Below, one piece after another: positions 35,595 to 45,428 of a DNA stretch of 64,000 nucleotides. The DNA comes from Bin5 sp965221145. Lineage in GTDB: Bacteria; Chloroflexota; Anaerolineae; Caldilineales; Caldilineaceae. Location: the NCBI GenBank assembly GCA_965221145.1, contig OZ244877.1, positions 1,798,001 through 1,862,000 of the forward strand, given 5' to 3'. The notes under the pieces are model-generated. The model was not told the DNA's origin, did no database searches, and worked only from the letters and a program-made list of their open reading frames with translations. Numbering within the stretch: the stretch's first letter is position 1; every line of letters begins with the position of its first letter. Made by a program: the position numbers and the translations under genes.

Positions 35595-36772
35595 GCCTTG
35601 ATGTTGCAGAAGTTGGTCTTGATCTCGAACTCCCGATTCTGTTCGGCCTCGGTTGTGATCTCTTCAAGATAGACATCGCGTTGTTCCTGCGCCGAAACGT
35701 AAGCTGCCATGACGCAGCGCGTGATCTCTTTCCCTTCTTCACCCGTGAGAACCGGCCAGCCTCCCTTTTGCACAACCTGTATGAAATTGCGGGTGCAACT
35801 GATAAACGATGATGACCAGCTGCGGTTCTCCGGGGGGATGTCTTCCATGTATGTCGTTACCCTGCCTTCGGCAAAGACCGCAATCGGCGGGAAGGCTGGG
35901 CTGCCCGACATCGAGAGAGCCTTAAAAAAGTCGCGGTCTTTACCACCGGTGCATTGGTTGATCCACATGACGCCACTTTCACCGACGATCTCGACGAAAT
36001 CGTCGAGCCAGAAGTCGCAAGGGAGCGCCATGCGGGGCGAGAATGAGAAATCGATCTGAGCGTACCTGGGATCGCCCGCCGCGCTCTTGAAGCGTGCCCG
36101 GATCATGGCGGGCGCGTCCAATGGCGTGTCGGCATCGATCCAGGCGCCGATTTTTTCGTACTCGCGCTCCATGAACCAGCGCGCCAACGCAAATTTGTGG
36201 AAGCCATCGTCGCCCACCAGCGGCCCGACTCCGGATCGATCCAGGTCCATGCGCCAACTCTTCGGATCCCAGAAAATCGGCCAGGGCGCGCCCTCTCGGA
36301 CTCCGCCCATCGTATGCACGCGAATTGAAATCGGCTCGCCGATAGCGTCCTGGTAGAGCAGGTACAAGGCATACTCGTAGACCGGATAGAACAGAAAGTT
36401 CTCGTAGACACGCAACTTGACGCCGTTGCGCTTGCAACTGTTTATGATCTGATCACACTCCTCCAGCCGCGGCGCCATTGGTTTCTGTACGCTCACACCT
36501 TTGACCTTGGCTTCGGCGCAGCTGACGGCAAGCGCGCAGTGCAGGTGATGCGGCGTCAGAATCTCTACGATGTCGAGTGTCTCCTTCTCCAGCATTGCTT
36601 CGTAGTTTTTGTAGAGCTTCGCCTGCGGCTGATTCCACCTTTCCAGCCAGCGTTGGCCTGCGTCCTCGTCGACATCGCAGACCGCGACGATCTGCGCCTC
36701 TTCCGAGTCCAGGTATCCCAGCACGTGGTCGTTGCTGACATTTCCCAATCCGATGAACCCAACTTTCAACAC
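35591..36772 (-). CDS. Gfo/Idh/MocA family oxidoreductase
   Basis: 393 residues: VGFIGLGNVSNDHVLGYL for NAD(P), the position of the catalytic EKP occupied by QKP in GVSVQKPMAPRLEE, and GPLVGDDGFHKFALA with the conserved histidine. A sugar or cyclitol dehydrogenase is expected. It lies 6 bases behind the MalG-like permease of system 3 and overlaps the next gene by four bases, so it is co-translated. The QKP change at the first catalytic position is worth noting. Confidence 0.92.
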   Translation of the reverse strand: MLKVGFIGLGNVSNDHVLGYLDSEEAQIVAVCDVDEDAGQRWLERWNQPQAKLYKNYEAMLEKETLDIVEILTPHHLHCALAVSCAEAKVKGVSVQKPMAPRLEECDQIINSCKRNGVKLRVYENFLFYPVYEYALYLLYQDAIGEPISIRVHTMGGVREGAPWPIFWDPKSWRMDLDRSGVGPLVGDDGFHKFALARWFMEREYEKIGAWIDADTPLDAPAMIRARFKSAAGDPRYAQIDFSFSPRMALPCDFWLDDFVEIVGESGVMWINQCTGGKDRDFFKALSMSGSPAFPPIAVFAEGRVTTYMEDIPPENRSWSSSFISCTRNFIQVVQKGGWPVLTGEEGKEITRCVMAAYVSAQEQRDVYLEEITTEAEQNREFEIKTNFCNIKA

Positions 36773-36778
36773 GGGGGC

Positions 36779-37606
36779 CTATCCCTTTATACCGGTCTGC
36801 GCAGCGCTTTCGATGATGCGCTGCTGGGCGAATAGAAATATGAGCAGAAGCGGCAGAGCCATGACGACCGAGACCGCCAGCAGCCAGTGGGCAGGCGCCT
36901 GGTACAACGATTTGAGATAGGAGATCCCCAGCGGCAGCGTCGCCAAATCCTGATCGCTGATGACGATGAGCGGCCACAGAAATTCGTCCCAACTCGCCAG
37001 CGCGGCCAACAGAGCGAGGGTGGCGAGCGCCGGTTTCACCATCGGCACCACGATCTGGAAAAAGATATTAAGCTCTCCAGAGCCGTCGACCCGCGCCGCG
37101 TCGATATATTCATTCGGGATCGAGGTGATGAACTGGCGCATGAAAAAGACGGCGAACGCGTTGATCGAGATCGGTAGAATCAAGCCCTGGTAGGTGTTGA
37201 TCCATCCCAACTGTTTGACGATAACGAACAACGGGATCATGATGATCTGGAGCGGCAGCAGAGACATGCCCAGGATGATGACAAACATGATCTCCTTGCC
37301 GGGGTAATCGTGCTTGGCAAAGCCGTAACCGGCCAGCGATGGAAAGAAGACCTGGATGCCGACCTGCGCAAACAGCACGATCAGACTGTTGATCAGGTTG
37401 CGGGTGAAGTTCTCGGATGTCCACGCCTCGGGATAGTTTCTCCACTGGATCGGGTCCGGTATCCATTTCACCGGAATGGCAAAGACCTGCTCCAACGGCT
37501 TGAGCGAGCCGGAGACGATCCACACCATCGGAAACAGCATGATCAAGGCGAAGACGCCCAACAAGGTGAAGCGAACGGCCTTGACCATCGCGCCTTGTCC
37601 GCTCAT
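36779..37606 (-). CDS. CUT1 sugar ABC transporter permease, MalG-like (system 3)
   Basis: 275 residues with six membrane segments. The EAA loop is AARVDGSGELNIFFQIVVPM; the tail ESAAQTGIKG is a variant of the usual MalG end. It overlaps the MalF-like gene by four bases. Confidence 0.92.
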   Translation of the reverse strand: MSGQGAMVKAVRFTLLGVFALIMLFPMVWIVSGSLKPLEQVFAIPVKWIPDPIQWRNYPEAWTSENFTRNLINSLIVLFAQVGIQVFFPSLAGYGFAKHDYPGKEIMFVIILGMSLLPLQIIMIPLFVIVKQLGWINTYQGLILPISINAFAVFFMRQFITSIPNEYIDAARVDGSGELNIFFQIVVPMVKPALATLALLAALASWDEFLWPLIVISDQDLATLPLGISYLKSLYQAPAHWLLAVSVVMALPLLLIFLFAQQRIIESAAQTGIKG

Positions 37607-38529
37607 GCTTCGATCCCCTCGTGAACGCGGAAAAGGCGCAACTGAACGACGGTGAGAATCAGGATCAGGACGAAGCCGACCATCGAGATGGCGCTGGCGC
37701 GGCCCATACGCAGATCGCGCAAGCCCTCGTGGTAGATCATCATCGCCATCGAGCGCGTGGCGTTGTTCGGCCCGCCGCCCGTCATGATGAACATGGGCGT
37801 AAACACCTTCATGCCGGCGATGATCGTATGGATCACGACGAAGGCGAAGACCGGCCTCAGCATCGGCAGGGTGATGTGCCGCATCAAGGGCCAGCGACCT
37901 GCGCCGTCAATCGCGGCCGCCTCATAAAAGGTCTGTGGAATCGATTGGAGTCCGGCCAAAAAGACCACCATGAACCAGCCAACGCCCTGCCAGACGGACA
38001 TGATGACAATGCCCCACAGCGCGCTGTTCTGCTTGGTCAGCCAGGAGACGGACAGCCCCAGGATTGCGTTGAGCGGCCCGTTCTGGCGCAGCAGCAAAGA
38101 CCAGGCGGTCGCCATCGCCACCGCCGACAGGATGGTCGGCGCGAAAAAGACCGACCGGAAAAAGAAGCGGCCGATCAGCTTCTCCTTGATCAACGAGGCG
38201 AAAATGAAGCCGATCAGCCACGCCGGTGGACCAAAGAACAGGGTAAAGCTGAATGTTACACGAATGGCGGACCAGAAGTTCTTGTTGCCCACCAGGTTCT
38301 GATAGTTTGCTGGCCCGGTCCAAGTCATGGGGCCGAACAGGTCGAACTCATGGAAGCTGATGACGACGGCGCTGAGGATCGGGTAGACGTTGAAGACAAG
38401 AAAGAAGGCCAGCACAGGGAGAGTAAAGAGAAAGCCGACTACCTTCATGCGGGTGTGATAGCGCCAGTTGGCAGGCCAGACTCTGACCAAAGACAAACTA
38501 TTTCTGATGCCCACGAGACTAAACCCCAA
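37603..38529 (-). CDS. CUT1 sugar ABC transporter permease, MalF-like (system 3)
   Basis: Up to 308 residues. The start is unclear: TTG at 38529, GTG at 38514 or the ATG at 38448 just before KVVGFLFTLPVLAFFLVF. The EAA loop is AAAIDGAGRWPLMRHITLPM, then TGGGPNNATRSMAMMIYHEG. A stem-loop separates it from the binding-protein gene. Confidence 0.92.
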   Translation of the reverse strand: MGFSLVGIRNSLSLVRVWPANWRYHTRMKVVGFLFTLPVLAFFLVFNVYPILSAVVISFHEFDLFGPMTWTGPANYQNLVGNKNFWSAIRVTFSFTLFFGPPAWLIGFIFASLIKEKLIGRFFFRSVFFAPTILSAVAMATAWSLLLRQNGPLNAILGLSVSWLTKQNSALWGIVIMSVWQGVGWFMVVFLAGLQSIPQTFYEAAAIDGAGRWPLMRHITLPMLRPVFAFVVIHTIIAGMKVFTPMFIMTGGGPNNATRSMAMMIYHEGLRDLRMGRASAISMVGFVLILILTVVQLRLFRVHEGIEA

Positions 38530-38537
38530 TGGCTAGT

Positions 38538-38592
38538 GGCTTGTGAACAGTGGATAGTGCCGATGCCAGCCACTATCCACCATTCACCGCAG
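38538..38592 (-). other. Stem-loop between binding-protein and permease genes (system 3)
   Basis: A 10-base perfect stem (GTGGATAGTG 38550-38559 with CACTATCCAC 38571-38580) extends outward with mismatches to about 38538 and 38592. The AGTGGCT/GTGAATAGTGG-type sequence recurs in the stem-loop at 53234-53280, so the two may share an origin. Confidence 0.8.
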
Positions 38593-38594
38593 TC

Positions 38595-39968
38595 CTAATT
38601 TCCGTCCAGAACGGGATCGATCTCTTCAACTGCCTCGTCGAGGCTCATCTGCACGTCGGCGCCCTCGAAGGCCATCACCTCGATCTTGCCGCGCAGGACG
38701 CGGGCCGCCTCGGCGTAGTGCTCGGTCACGAAGATCGCCTGGCCGCCGGCGGCCGCGGCAGCAACCAGGTCGGCGTTAGGAACTCGCCCCGCGCCGGATC
38801 CTTTCTCAATATCCGGCAACGGCTGCCAGATGCCCGATGCGGCGGCCTGTCCTTGCGGGTCTGCTTCCAGGAAGCGCAGAAACTCCCACGCCGCCTTCTT
38901 GTTAGGCGAGGCCGCGTTGACCACCCAGGCCCAGCCCCAGAAGACGTTGCCAGGGTTGCCCGCCTCAATCGAAGGCATGCCGTATGCGTGATAGCCGCTC
39001 TCAATGACCGGACTCTCCGTAGCGACAAGGAATGCCTCATACATCCACGGTCCGGCCAGGTCACAAGTCATCTCCCCAGAACCGAAGGCTGCATGAACAT
39101 CGCCGGGGATTACCGGGCCAATGTTGGGATCGCCCAACTCGTGGCTTACGCGCATCATCCACTCGACCGCTTCGACGCCGGCTGGCTCGTTGATCGTCGC
39201 CTTGGTGCGATCAGCGTTCAACACGCTGCCGCCGGCCTGGGCCAGAAAGGTCGTCAGCACCTGCATCGACCAGGTATCGTCGAAATACATCGGCAACTTG
39301 ATGAAATTGCGTTTGAAATTGCCGTCGTCGTCCAGGTAGAAGTCGGGATTCCCTTCGATCACCTGCTTGCCCACGGCGATGAAGTCTTCCCAGGTCTCCA
39401 GCGAGACCGCATCCGGGTCGACGCCGGCATCGCGGAAGTGCTGGTCATTGCAGTACAGCACCAGCCAGCTCAACTCCCAGTGGTAACCGTAGGGCGTGCC
39501 ATCGGCGGACGACCACGAGTCAAACGCCCCCGGCAGGCGGCTGGCCTTGAGCGCATCGACCGAATCGAATCCCAGTCCTTCGAGGGCTTCATCGTCGATC
39601 GGCGCCAACTGCCCTTTGTTGATCAGCTTAATCGCCTGGGGATTGATGACGGCGAAGATGTCAGGCGCCGTGCCGGTCGCCAACGAACTGGTCACCTTGT
39701 CCTCGAATCCGCCTTCGCCTACCGGCGGGATGCTGTGATCGAAGTCGATCGTGACGTTGGGATTCTCGTCCATGTAGATGCGGACGCGCTCCGCCTGGTA
39801 CTCGTAACCGGGCGGCCAGTTGAAGTACCACATCGACAGATCGACCGGCTGGTCATCGTCTGCGCCCGCCATGTCCGATGTCATGGGAGCCGGTGCGACA
39901 CAGGCCGCCACCAGCAGCGTGACAAGAGCAAGTAGGGCGAACATTGTGCTGGGCTTTCGTGCGTTCAT
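38595..39968 (-). CDS. CUT1 sugar ABC transporter substrate-binding lipoprotein (system 3)
   Basis: 457 residues with a Sec lipoprotein signal ending LLVAAC (Cys22), unlike the twin-arginine signals of the other systems here. The mature fold has ATGTAPDIFAVINP, PYGYHWELSWLVLYCNDQHF and KKAAWEFLRFLEADP, typical of family-1 solute-binding proteins. Its ATG overlaps the PfkB kinase stop by four bases, tying uptake to phosphorylation. The ligand may be an inositol-like or related polyol given the neighbouring genes, by inference only. Confidence 0.92.
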   Translation of the reverse strand: MNARKPSTMFALLALVTLLVAACVAPAPMTSDMAGADDDQPVDLSMWYFNWPPGYEYQAERVRIYMDENPNVTIDFDHSIPPVGEGGFEDKVTSSLATGTAPDIFAVINPQAIKLINKGQLAPIDDEALEGLGFDSVDALKASRLPGAFDSWSSADGTPYGYHWELSWLVLYCNDQHFRDAGVDPDAVSLETWEDFIAVGKQVIEGNPDFYLDDDGNFKRNFIKLPMYFDDTWSMQVLTTFLAQAGGSVLNADRTKATINEPAGVEAVEWMMRVSHELGDPNIGPVIPGDVHAAFGSGEMTCDLAGPWMYEAFLVATESPVIESGYHAYGMPSIEAGNPGNVFWGWAWVVNAASPNKKAAWEFLRFLEADPQGQAAASGIWQPLPDIEKGSGAGRVPNADLVAAAAAGGQAIFVTEHYAEAARVLRGKIEVMAFEGADVQMSLDEAVEEIDPVLDGN

Positions 39969-40966
39969 CGGTCTCCTCCTGAGTGAGATATGAGTGGTTG
40001 TAAAACGCCAGCCTCAGATGATTGCATTTTTCTCTCGACATCTTCTCTGGAGGGCATGCGTGCGGCGTGTACGCCCCCCGTCCTTTCGATGATATGTATG
40101 ACCGCGGCCGCGCCCAACCGGGCTGCCCATTCCACATCGCCGGTGTGCATGTAGACGGTCAGAAATACGGTTGAGAACGCATCACCGGCGCCGGTCGTGT
40201 CGATGACCTTGCCGCGTTGGGCCGGTAGGCGCGCTACTTGACTGGCCGTCGCAACCACGCAGCCCCTTTCCCCCAGTGTCAACAGCCCGACCGAGGCCCC
40301 CCAATCGACGAAGCGGCGCACTGTTTCTTCTTCGTCCGCCGTCGACGTCAGCGTATCTTCACCAAAGAGGTGACCGCAATCTTCGACGCTGGCGCGCACG
40401 ATGTCGAAACAGGACACCAACTCGCGCAGATGCGTGGGATTCATCTGTTCAGCTTGGCTGGGATGTGCGCGTGAATGCGCGCCCCCGTAGCCGCCCAGGT
40501 CGATAGCCAGGGTCGCTTCGAGCGCGCGCAACCTGCGAATCGTGTCCAGGGGCACATCCTGGTCCATTGTGGCGATATAATAGATGGAAGCGCTGTGATA
40601 GGCGGGCGGGATGTCTTCGAAGCGGATGGGGGGCGCCTTCTGCGGGTAGCGTATCTCCTTCTCGCCCGACTCTTCGTAAATCAGCTGGCTGGCGGTAGTG
40701 CAGTTGCCCGCCTTGACCAGCACGCCGCGCATATCCACCTGCGCGTCGCGGAATGGCTGCAACAGGACATCCGGCATATCCTCGCCGATGGTGGTGACGA
40801 TGCCCACCCGTTCGCCCAGGCGACCGGCCACCACCGATCCATAGGCGACCGGACTCCCCAAGACAGGGCCGACCGTCCGATCCGGGAAGTAAATCATCTC
40901 CTTGACGATATGGCCGATCAAGACGATATCAGGCTGACTGCCTTCTGCATTTGCAACCGGCTCCAT
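39965..40966 (-). CDS. PfkB-family carbohydrate kinase
   Basis: 333 residues. The C-terminal signature IDTTGAGDAFSTVF holds the catalytic base (Asp262) and the anion hole, and VGIVTTIGEDM and LLTLGERGCVV are also typical. The family phosphorylates sugars, nucleosides or inositol with ATP. It lies between the inositol-phosphate synthase gene (28 bases away) and the binding-protein gene (4-base overlap). An inositol or related cyclitol kinase is a reasonable guess, but ribokinase-like specificity is equally possible. Confidence 0.9.
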   Translation of the reverse strand: MEPVANAEGSQPDIVLIGHIVKEMIYFPDRTVGPVLGSPVAYGSVVAGRLGERVGIVTTIGEDMPDVLLQPFRDAQVDMRGVLVKAGNCTTASQLIYEESGEKEIRYPQKAPPIRFEDIPPAYHSASIYYIATMDQDVPLDTIRRLRALEATLAIDLGGYGGAHSRAHPSQAEQMNPTHLRELVSCFDIVRASVEDCGHLFGEDTLTSTADEEETVRRFVDWGASVGLLTLGERGCVVATASQVARLPAQRGKVIDTTGAGDAFSTVFLTVYMHTGDVEWAARLGAAAVIHIIERTGGVHAARMPSREDVERKMQSSEAGVLQPLISHSGGDR

Positions 40967-40994
40967 TCGTCCTGCCCCTCTGAAAGTTGACCGT

Positions 40995-42056
40995 CTATTT
41001 GAGGCGCTTGCCCTGGATGAACTCCTCCAGCATTCTCAAGGCTTGTTCATCGGGTATCTGTTGCGGGGGATGTTTGCAGAAGAACGCGGAAGCGCTGCTC
41101 AGCACGCCGCCCGTGCCCCGGTCCAGCGCGACGCGACAACAGCGAATCGCGTCGACGGCAACTCCGGCGAAATTGGCGCTGTCTTCCACCTCCAGCTTGG
41201 CATCGAAAGTGATCGGCGCGTTGCTGAAATTCGCCAGTTCAAAGTAGAAACGGGCGGTCTTGCGGTCCTCCATGTTCGGCACATGGGCAAAGGCGGCCGA
41301 CACATCCGCCTCGTAGGGGATGAGGGCTTCCACAGCGCCTCGCTTTGTCTTCTCCTTGCTCTCGCCGCGGTGGACAAGATTGTCGAAATCGGTGTTGCCG
41401 GCGTAGTTGAGTTGATAGGTCTTCTTGATCTGAATCCCGCGCGCCAGCATGGTTTCGACCATCGCCCGATGCAGGATCGTGCCACCCAACTGGCTCTTGA
41501 CGTCGTCTCCGATCAGGGGAAGATTGCGCTCTTCCGCCGCACGCGCATAGGATTCTTCGCATACGATCAGTTCAGGCATTCCGTTGATGAAAGCGACGCC
41601 CGCCTCCAGCGCAGCCTGGGCATAGATGCGGGCCGCTTTGGCCGAGCCGGTCGGCAGCATGTTCAGCATCACTTGGGCGTCGGCATCCCTGAGAGCGGTG
41701 ACGACATCCACAGGCTGCTGCATCGCCTGCTCCATGTGTCGTGCAAGATGAGGCGGCGCGCCATCGGCGACCGGCCCCATCACGACTTCTACGCCGGTCG
41801 CTGGCAACTCGACATCAGGCACGCGGTAGGCGTTGTTGGGGGGCGCAAAGATGGCGTCAGCCAGGTCATGCCCGACCTTGCGCGCATTAACATCGAAGGC
41901 GACAACTGGCCTGATGTCGGTTATATCATAGCCGCCCAATTCCCGGTGCATCAGGCCGATAGTATCGCCACTTTGCGCGTAGTAATGTAAGCCTTGTACG
42001 AGGGCGCTGGCGCAATTGCCAACGCCAACGAGGGCAAGCCTTATTTCATCTGACAT
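40995..42056 (-). CDS. ino1: Inositol-3-phosphate synthase
   Basis: 353 residues of the prokaryotic myo-inositol-1(3)-phosphate synthase family. The NAD motif LALVGVGNCASALVQGL opens the protein; the catalytic block is GDDVKSQLGGTILHRAMVE followed by QLNYAGNTDFDNL, and TFDAKLEVEDSANFAGV near the end. It converts glucose 6-phosphate to inositol phosphate. First gene of the minus-strand operon with a PfkB kinase and transporter 3. This is an unusual setting, since synthase and import system are usually alternatives for getting inositol. Confidence 0.93.
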   Translation of the reverse strand: MSDEIRLALVGVGNCASALVQGLHYYAQSGDTIGLMHRELGGYDITDIRPVVAFDVNARKVGHDLADAIFAPPNNAYRVPDVELPATGVEVVMGPVADGAPPHLARHMEQAMQQPVDVVTALRDADAQVMLNMLPTGSAKAARIYAQAALEAGVAFINGMPELIVCEESYARAAEERNLPLIGDDVKSQLGGTILHRAMVETMLARGIQIKKTYQLNYAGNTDFDNLVHRGESKEKTKRGAVEALIPYEADVSAAFAHVPNMEDRKTARFYFELANFSNAPITFDAKLEVEDSANFAGVAVDAIRCCRVALDRGTGGVLSSASAFFCKHPPQQIPDEQALRMLEEFIQGKRLK

Positions 42057-42553
42057 AGTTGAAGATTCCGGATCGTCACTGATTTCTGGCCGGTATCGCC
42101 TGCATCAGGCCTTCCGCACTCGATGCGCAGGCACACGGCACGCAAGGTCAAATCAACTCAGCAGCCGGGCGGCGCCGCGCCGTTCGGAACGCAGCGCGTT
42201 CGTTGGTTGAACGGAAACCGCCGCGGACTTCGCTGGCTTAGAACGGCAAAGGCAGAAATGACATACAAGGCGTTTCGACAGCATTCCCAACTCTGGCAAC
42301 TGCCAAATGGCTTCGAGTGATTTCTCTTCATACCCAGACAGGAAGCAGCCGGAAATTTTTCCCTCGAACTGCCGTTCAAACAGGTTCAAACACTGACGGG
42401 AGTCAGGGGGAGTCAGGAATCTGACGAATTCTATTGGCTGCTCTTGCGTCGATGGGCTTTAATATATTATTGTAGATTGTGGGAGTATAATAAGGACGTG
42501 AGCGTTTGTCAACCACCTCAAATCTGGCATGTCAGAACAGGAGCCAAGTCAGT
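42057..42553. other. Divergent intergenic region; possible promoter
   Basis: Separates the inositol-phosphate synthase operon (minus) from a PhyH gene (plus). TATAAT at 42486-42491 on the plus strand lies in a short AT-rich patch but its -35 match (TATATT, 42463-42468) is weak. No ORF, repeat or RNA was recognised. Confidence 0.45.
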
Positions 42554-43396
42554 ATGCAATCCAACACCAAACCTCAAACTGCGTCGTCAATGGAAGAGTT
42601 GGATGAAGCGCGTCAACTGGAGATCCAAATTCTGAATTTGAAGAACCTGGGTTACACCATGGTGCGCGGCGCGATTCCGCCGGACATACTGAAGCCGGTT
42701 CAGGTCGCATTCGATGAGAAGATGAACGAACAGATCGCGAACATGGGGCGGCAACATCGCAACGCCTTCAACCGCTTCGACATTATCCCGCTCTGGCAAG
42801 AGCCGGTCTTGCGCCAGCTGGTCAATCTACCCAGGATTATGCCGATTGTGCGCGGCTATATGGAGCGTTACTGGGACGATGACCCGGTGGTTTTCGGGGC
42901 CGGTCATGGGCACTGCTTGTTTGAGCGCAGTCCGGCCCATCAAGCCTGGCACAACGATGCGCGGGTGAACAAGAAGGCGTCCGATATGACCCCGCCGATC
43001 TATATCCGGCTCAGTTTTCTGATCGAAGACGTGGATGACGACATGGGGCCTACCGCGCTGCTGCCCGGCACAAATGGAACTCATGTCAACTCGCCGTCCT
43101 GGTTCATGGCTCCCAATGGGCAGCCGCGTAGAGTTCCGGAGATGGTCCTGGCCAGCGGCAAAGCAGGGGACTGCCTGATCAACGACACGTCGATCTACCA
43201 TACCAACACGCCCAATCTGAGCGACCGGGTACGCAAGATTATCTGGGCTTTGTACGCCGGGTCGCGGACACCGACCTGGGTGCGGAAGGATCTGCCGGAC
43301 GACTACAGGAGCAAGAGTGTCCTGACCAAAGCGGATGTGGGGGCTGCTGGCGATCCTGTGATGGCGGCGTTATTTCGGAATTTGCCGGAGGATTGA
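42554..43396 (+). CDS. PhyH-family Fe(II)/2-oxoglutarate dioxygenase
   Basis: About 280 residues from ATG 42554 (AGGAG ten bases upstream); an earlier in-frame ATG at 42506 has no ribosome-binding site. The metal motif is HND in AWHNDARVNKK (His133, Asp135), with PTALLPGTNGTH and the distal histidine in DTSIYHTNTPNLSDRVRKI. It converges on the end of transporter system 4. The substrate is unknown. Confidence 0.88.
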   Translation: MQSNTKPQTASSMEELDEARQLEIQILNLKNLGYTMVRGAIPPDILKPVQVAFDEKMNEQIANMGRQHRNAFNRFDIIPLWQEPVLRQLVNLPRIMPIVRGYMERYWDDDPVVFGAGHGHCLFERSPAHQAWHNDARVNKKASDMTPPIYIRLSFLIEDVDDDMGPTALLPGTNGTHVNSPSWFMAPNGQPRRVPEMVLASGKAGDCLINDTSIYHTNTPNLSDRVRKIIWALYAGSRTPTWVRKDLPDDYRSKSVLTKADVGAAGDPVMAALFRNLPED

Positions 43397-43428
43397 TTTA
43401 ACGGCTATGATTCCCCCGCGCAACGCTT

Positions 43429-44310
43429 CTATGACTTCAGGCCGGTCATGGCTAGGCCGCGGATGAAGTATTTGGAGGCGAAAATATAGATGAGCATGAC
43501 CGGCACGACGGTCAACATCGAGCCGGCCGCCCACATCTCGTAACGGGTCCAATAGAGACTGCGCAGACCGGCCAGCACCAGGGGAAGCGTCTGCTTGTCC
43601 GGGCTGTTGAGGACGACCAGCGGCCACAGGAAATTGTCCCAGTTGAAGAGGAAGATGAAGACGATCAGGGCGGCCAGCGCCGCGGTGGCCATGGGCAGGA
43701 CGATGGTGAAGAAAATGCGCCATTCCGAGGCGCCGTCAATGCGGGCGGCATCGAGCAACTCCGATGGAATCGACTCCATGAACTGGCGCATCAGGAACAG
43801 CCCGAATGTTGACCAGAGTCCCGTGACGATGATGCCGCTCAAATGGTTGGACATCTTCATGTCGGCGATGGTGATGTAGAGGGGCACTAGAACCACCGCA
43901 AAGGGGATCATCATCGTCGAAAGCAGCAGGGTGAAGAGCTTTTCCTTCCCCCAGAAGCGATACTTGGCGAAGATGAAGCCGAGGGCGGCCGAGGTCAGGG
44001 CGCTGCACAAGGTCACCGATGTCGCCTGCAGCGTGCTGTTGCTGAAGGCCGCGACGAAATTGACGCGCGCGATGATTTCGATGTAGTTCTCCAGCGTCCA
44101 CACCTTGGGCAGGAGCGCGGTCGAGCGGACTAGCTCCTGGAAATGTTTGAACGAGGCGAAAACCATCCACACGAATGGCGTGACCGACACAAAGGACATC
44201 GCCAGCAGGATCAGATGCAGAAATGTCTGACCGATAAGCCGCCGCGGCGAAGGTCGATAATGGGAACTTTGCAGGGGCCTTGCCAGATCGATCTGTTCCG
44301 AAGTCGCCAT
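43429..44310 (-). CDS. CUT1 sugar ABC transporter permease, MalG-like (system 4)
   Basis: 293 residues; six membrane segments, EAA loop AARIDGASEWRIFFTIVLPM, tail FIRGLAMTGLKS. It begins 82 bases after the MalF-like gene. Confidence 0.92.
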   Translation of the reverse strand: MATSEQIDLARPLQSSHYRPSPRRLIGQTFLHLILLAMSFVSVTPFVWMVFASFKHFQELVRSTALLPKVWTLENYIEIIARVNFVAAFSNSTLQATSVTLCSALTSAALGFIFAKYRFWGKEKLFTLLLSTMMIPFAVVLVPLYITIADMKMSNHLSGIIVTGLWSTFGLFLMRQFMESIPSELLDAARIDGASEWRIFFTIVLPMATAALAALIVFIFLFNWDNFLWPLVVLNSPDKQTLPLVLAGLRSLYWTRYEMWAAGSMLTVVPVMLIYIFASKYFIRGLAMTGLKS

Positions 44311-44392
44311 TCGTCTTGTTCACCTATTCAGTGGAAAGTTGGCCGGCGCGTATCCTGCCAGCCGGGCCGGGACGCCGGGCGCCGAGTCCCCA

Positions 44393-45346
44393 TCAGTATG
44401 ACCACCTGGGACGCAGCAGCCTGATCTGAACCAGACTGATGAAAAGAATCAGGACAAATTGGAGCAGCGCGGCCGCGGTCGCCGTGCCGAATCGCAGATC
44501 TTCGAATGCCTCCGAATAGATCAGCATATTGTAGACGTAGGTGGCGTCGCCCGGTCCGCCACGGGTCATCACGAAGGGAAACGTGAATTCCTGCAGCGCG
44601 CCGATGGCCAGCAGAACCGTAACCAAGAGCAAGGTATGCCCCAGCAAAGGCAAGGTAATGCGCCAGAATCGCTGCCACTCGTTGGCGCCGTCCACCAGCG
44701 CCGCATCGTACAACTCTTCAGGGATATGGAGGATGCCCGCCGTGAGGATGACAATGTAAAACCCCAGCCCTTTCCAGCTTCCAACCGCTACAATGGTGGG
44801 GAGCGCCGATGAAGTGCCGGCCAACCAGCGGGACTCGGGCAGGTGCAGCGCGCGCAATATCTGGTTGAACGTGCCCACTTCGGGATCCATCAACATGCGA
44901 AACAGGAGCGAGACAGCGACCAGCGAGACGACAACCGGCACAAAGATGAGCGCCTGGTAGGTGTTGCGCCCGCGGCGAACATTGGCCAGGCAGGTTGCGA
45001 TGAAGATGCTCAGCGGCAAGATAAAGAGGAAGGCGAGCGCCGCCCAAAGCAACGTGTTGCGCACAGAGATAAAGAAGAGAGGGTGCTCGAAGAGTTGGAA
45101 GAAATTACCCAACCCGACGAACTTGCTGGCCTCCGGCCTTAACACTCGATACTGCACCACAGCCAGGCGCAGCGCGTTGAGGATGGGCCGGAACGAGAAC
45201 ATCCAATACCAGATCAGTGTTGGCAGGATGACGCTTGCGCCGAACCAGAACTGGGGCTTGCGCAAGGCCCAGCGTACAGCGTCAAGGATGCTACGAGTCC
45301 GGGGCACGGGCTGCTCCCGATTGTCGGCCGTGTGCGCGGTCGTCAT
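44393..45346 (-). CDS. CUT1 sugar ABC transporter permease, MalF-like (system 4)
   Basis: About 317 residues from the ATG at 45346, which has GGGAG upstream; the frame is open to 45400 without a better site. EAA loop AALVDGANEWQRFWRITLPL followed by VMTRGGPGDATYVYNMLIYS. Three hairpins lie between it and its binding-protein gene. Confidence 0.92.
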   Translation of the reverse strand: MTTAHTADNREQPVPRTRSILDAVRWALRKPQFWFGASVILPTLIWYWMFSFRPILNALRLAVVQYRVLRPEASKFVGLGNFFQLFEHPLFFISVRNTLLWAALAFLFILPLSIFIATCLANVRRGRNTYQALIFVPVVVSLVAVSLLFRMLMDPEVGTFNQILRALHLPESRWLAGTSSALPTIVAVGSWKGLGFYIVILTAGILHIPEELYDAALVDGANEWQRFWRITLPLLGHTLLLVTVLLAIGALQEFTFPFVMTRGGPGDATYVYNMLIYSEAFEDLRFGTATAAALLQFVLILFISLVQIRLLRPRWSY

Positions 45347-45428
45347 TGGAGGCTCCCTTTTGAAGGTTTTTGGCGGAGATGCTTTCATTGCCAACACCAA
45401 TACAAAAAACCTTCAAACTGCTGACGGG

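Noticed and set aside
37621..38598. Plus-strand 325-codon open frame opposite the system-3 MalF-like permease
   Set aside because: Asp/Arg/His-rich antisense shadow of membrane protein codons; no recognisable fold.
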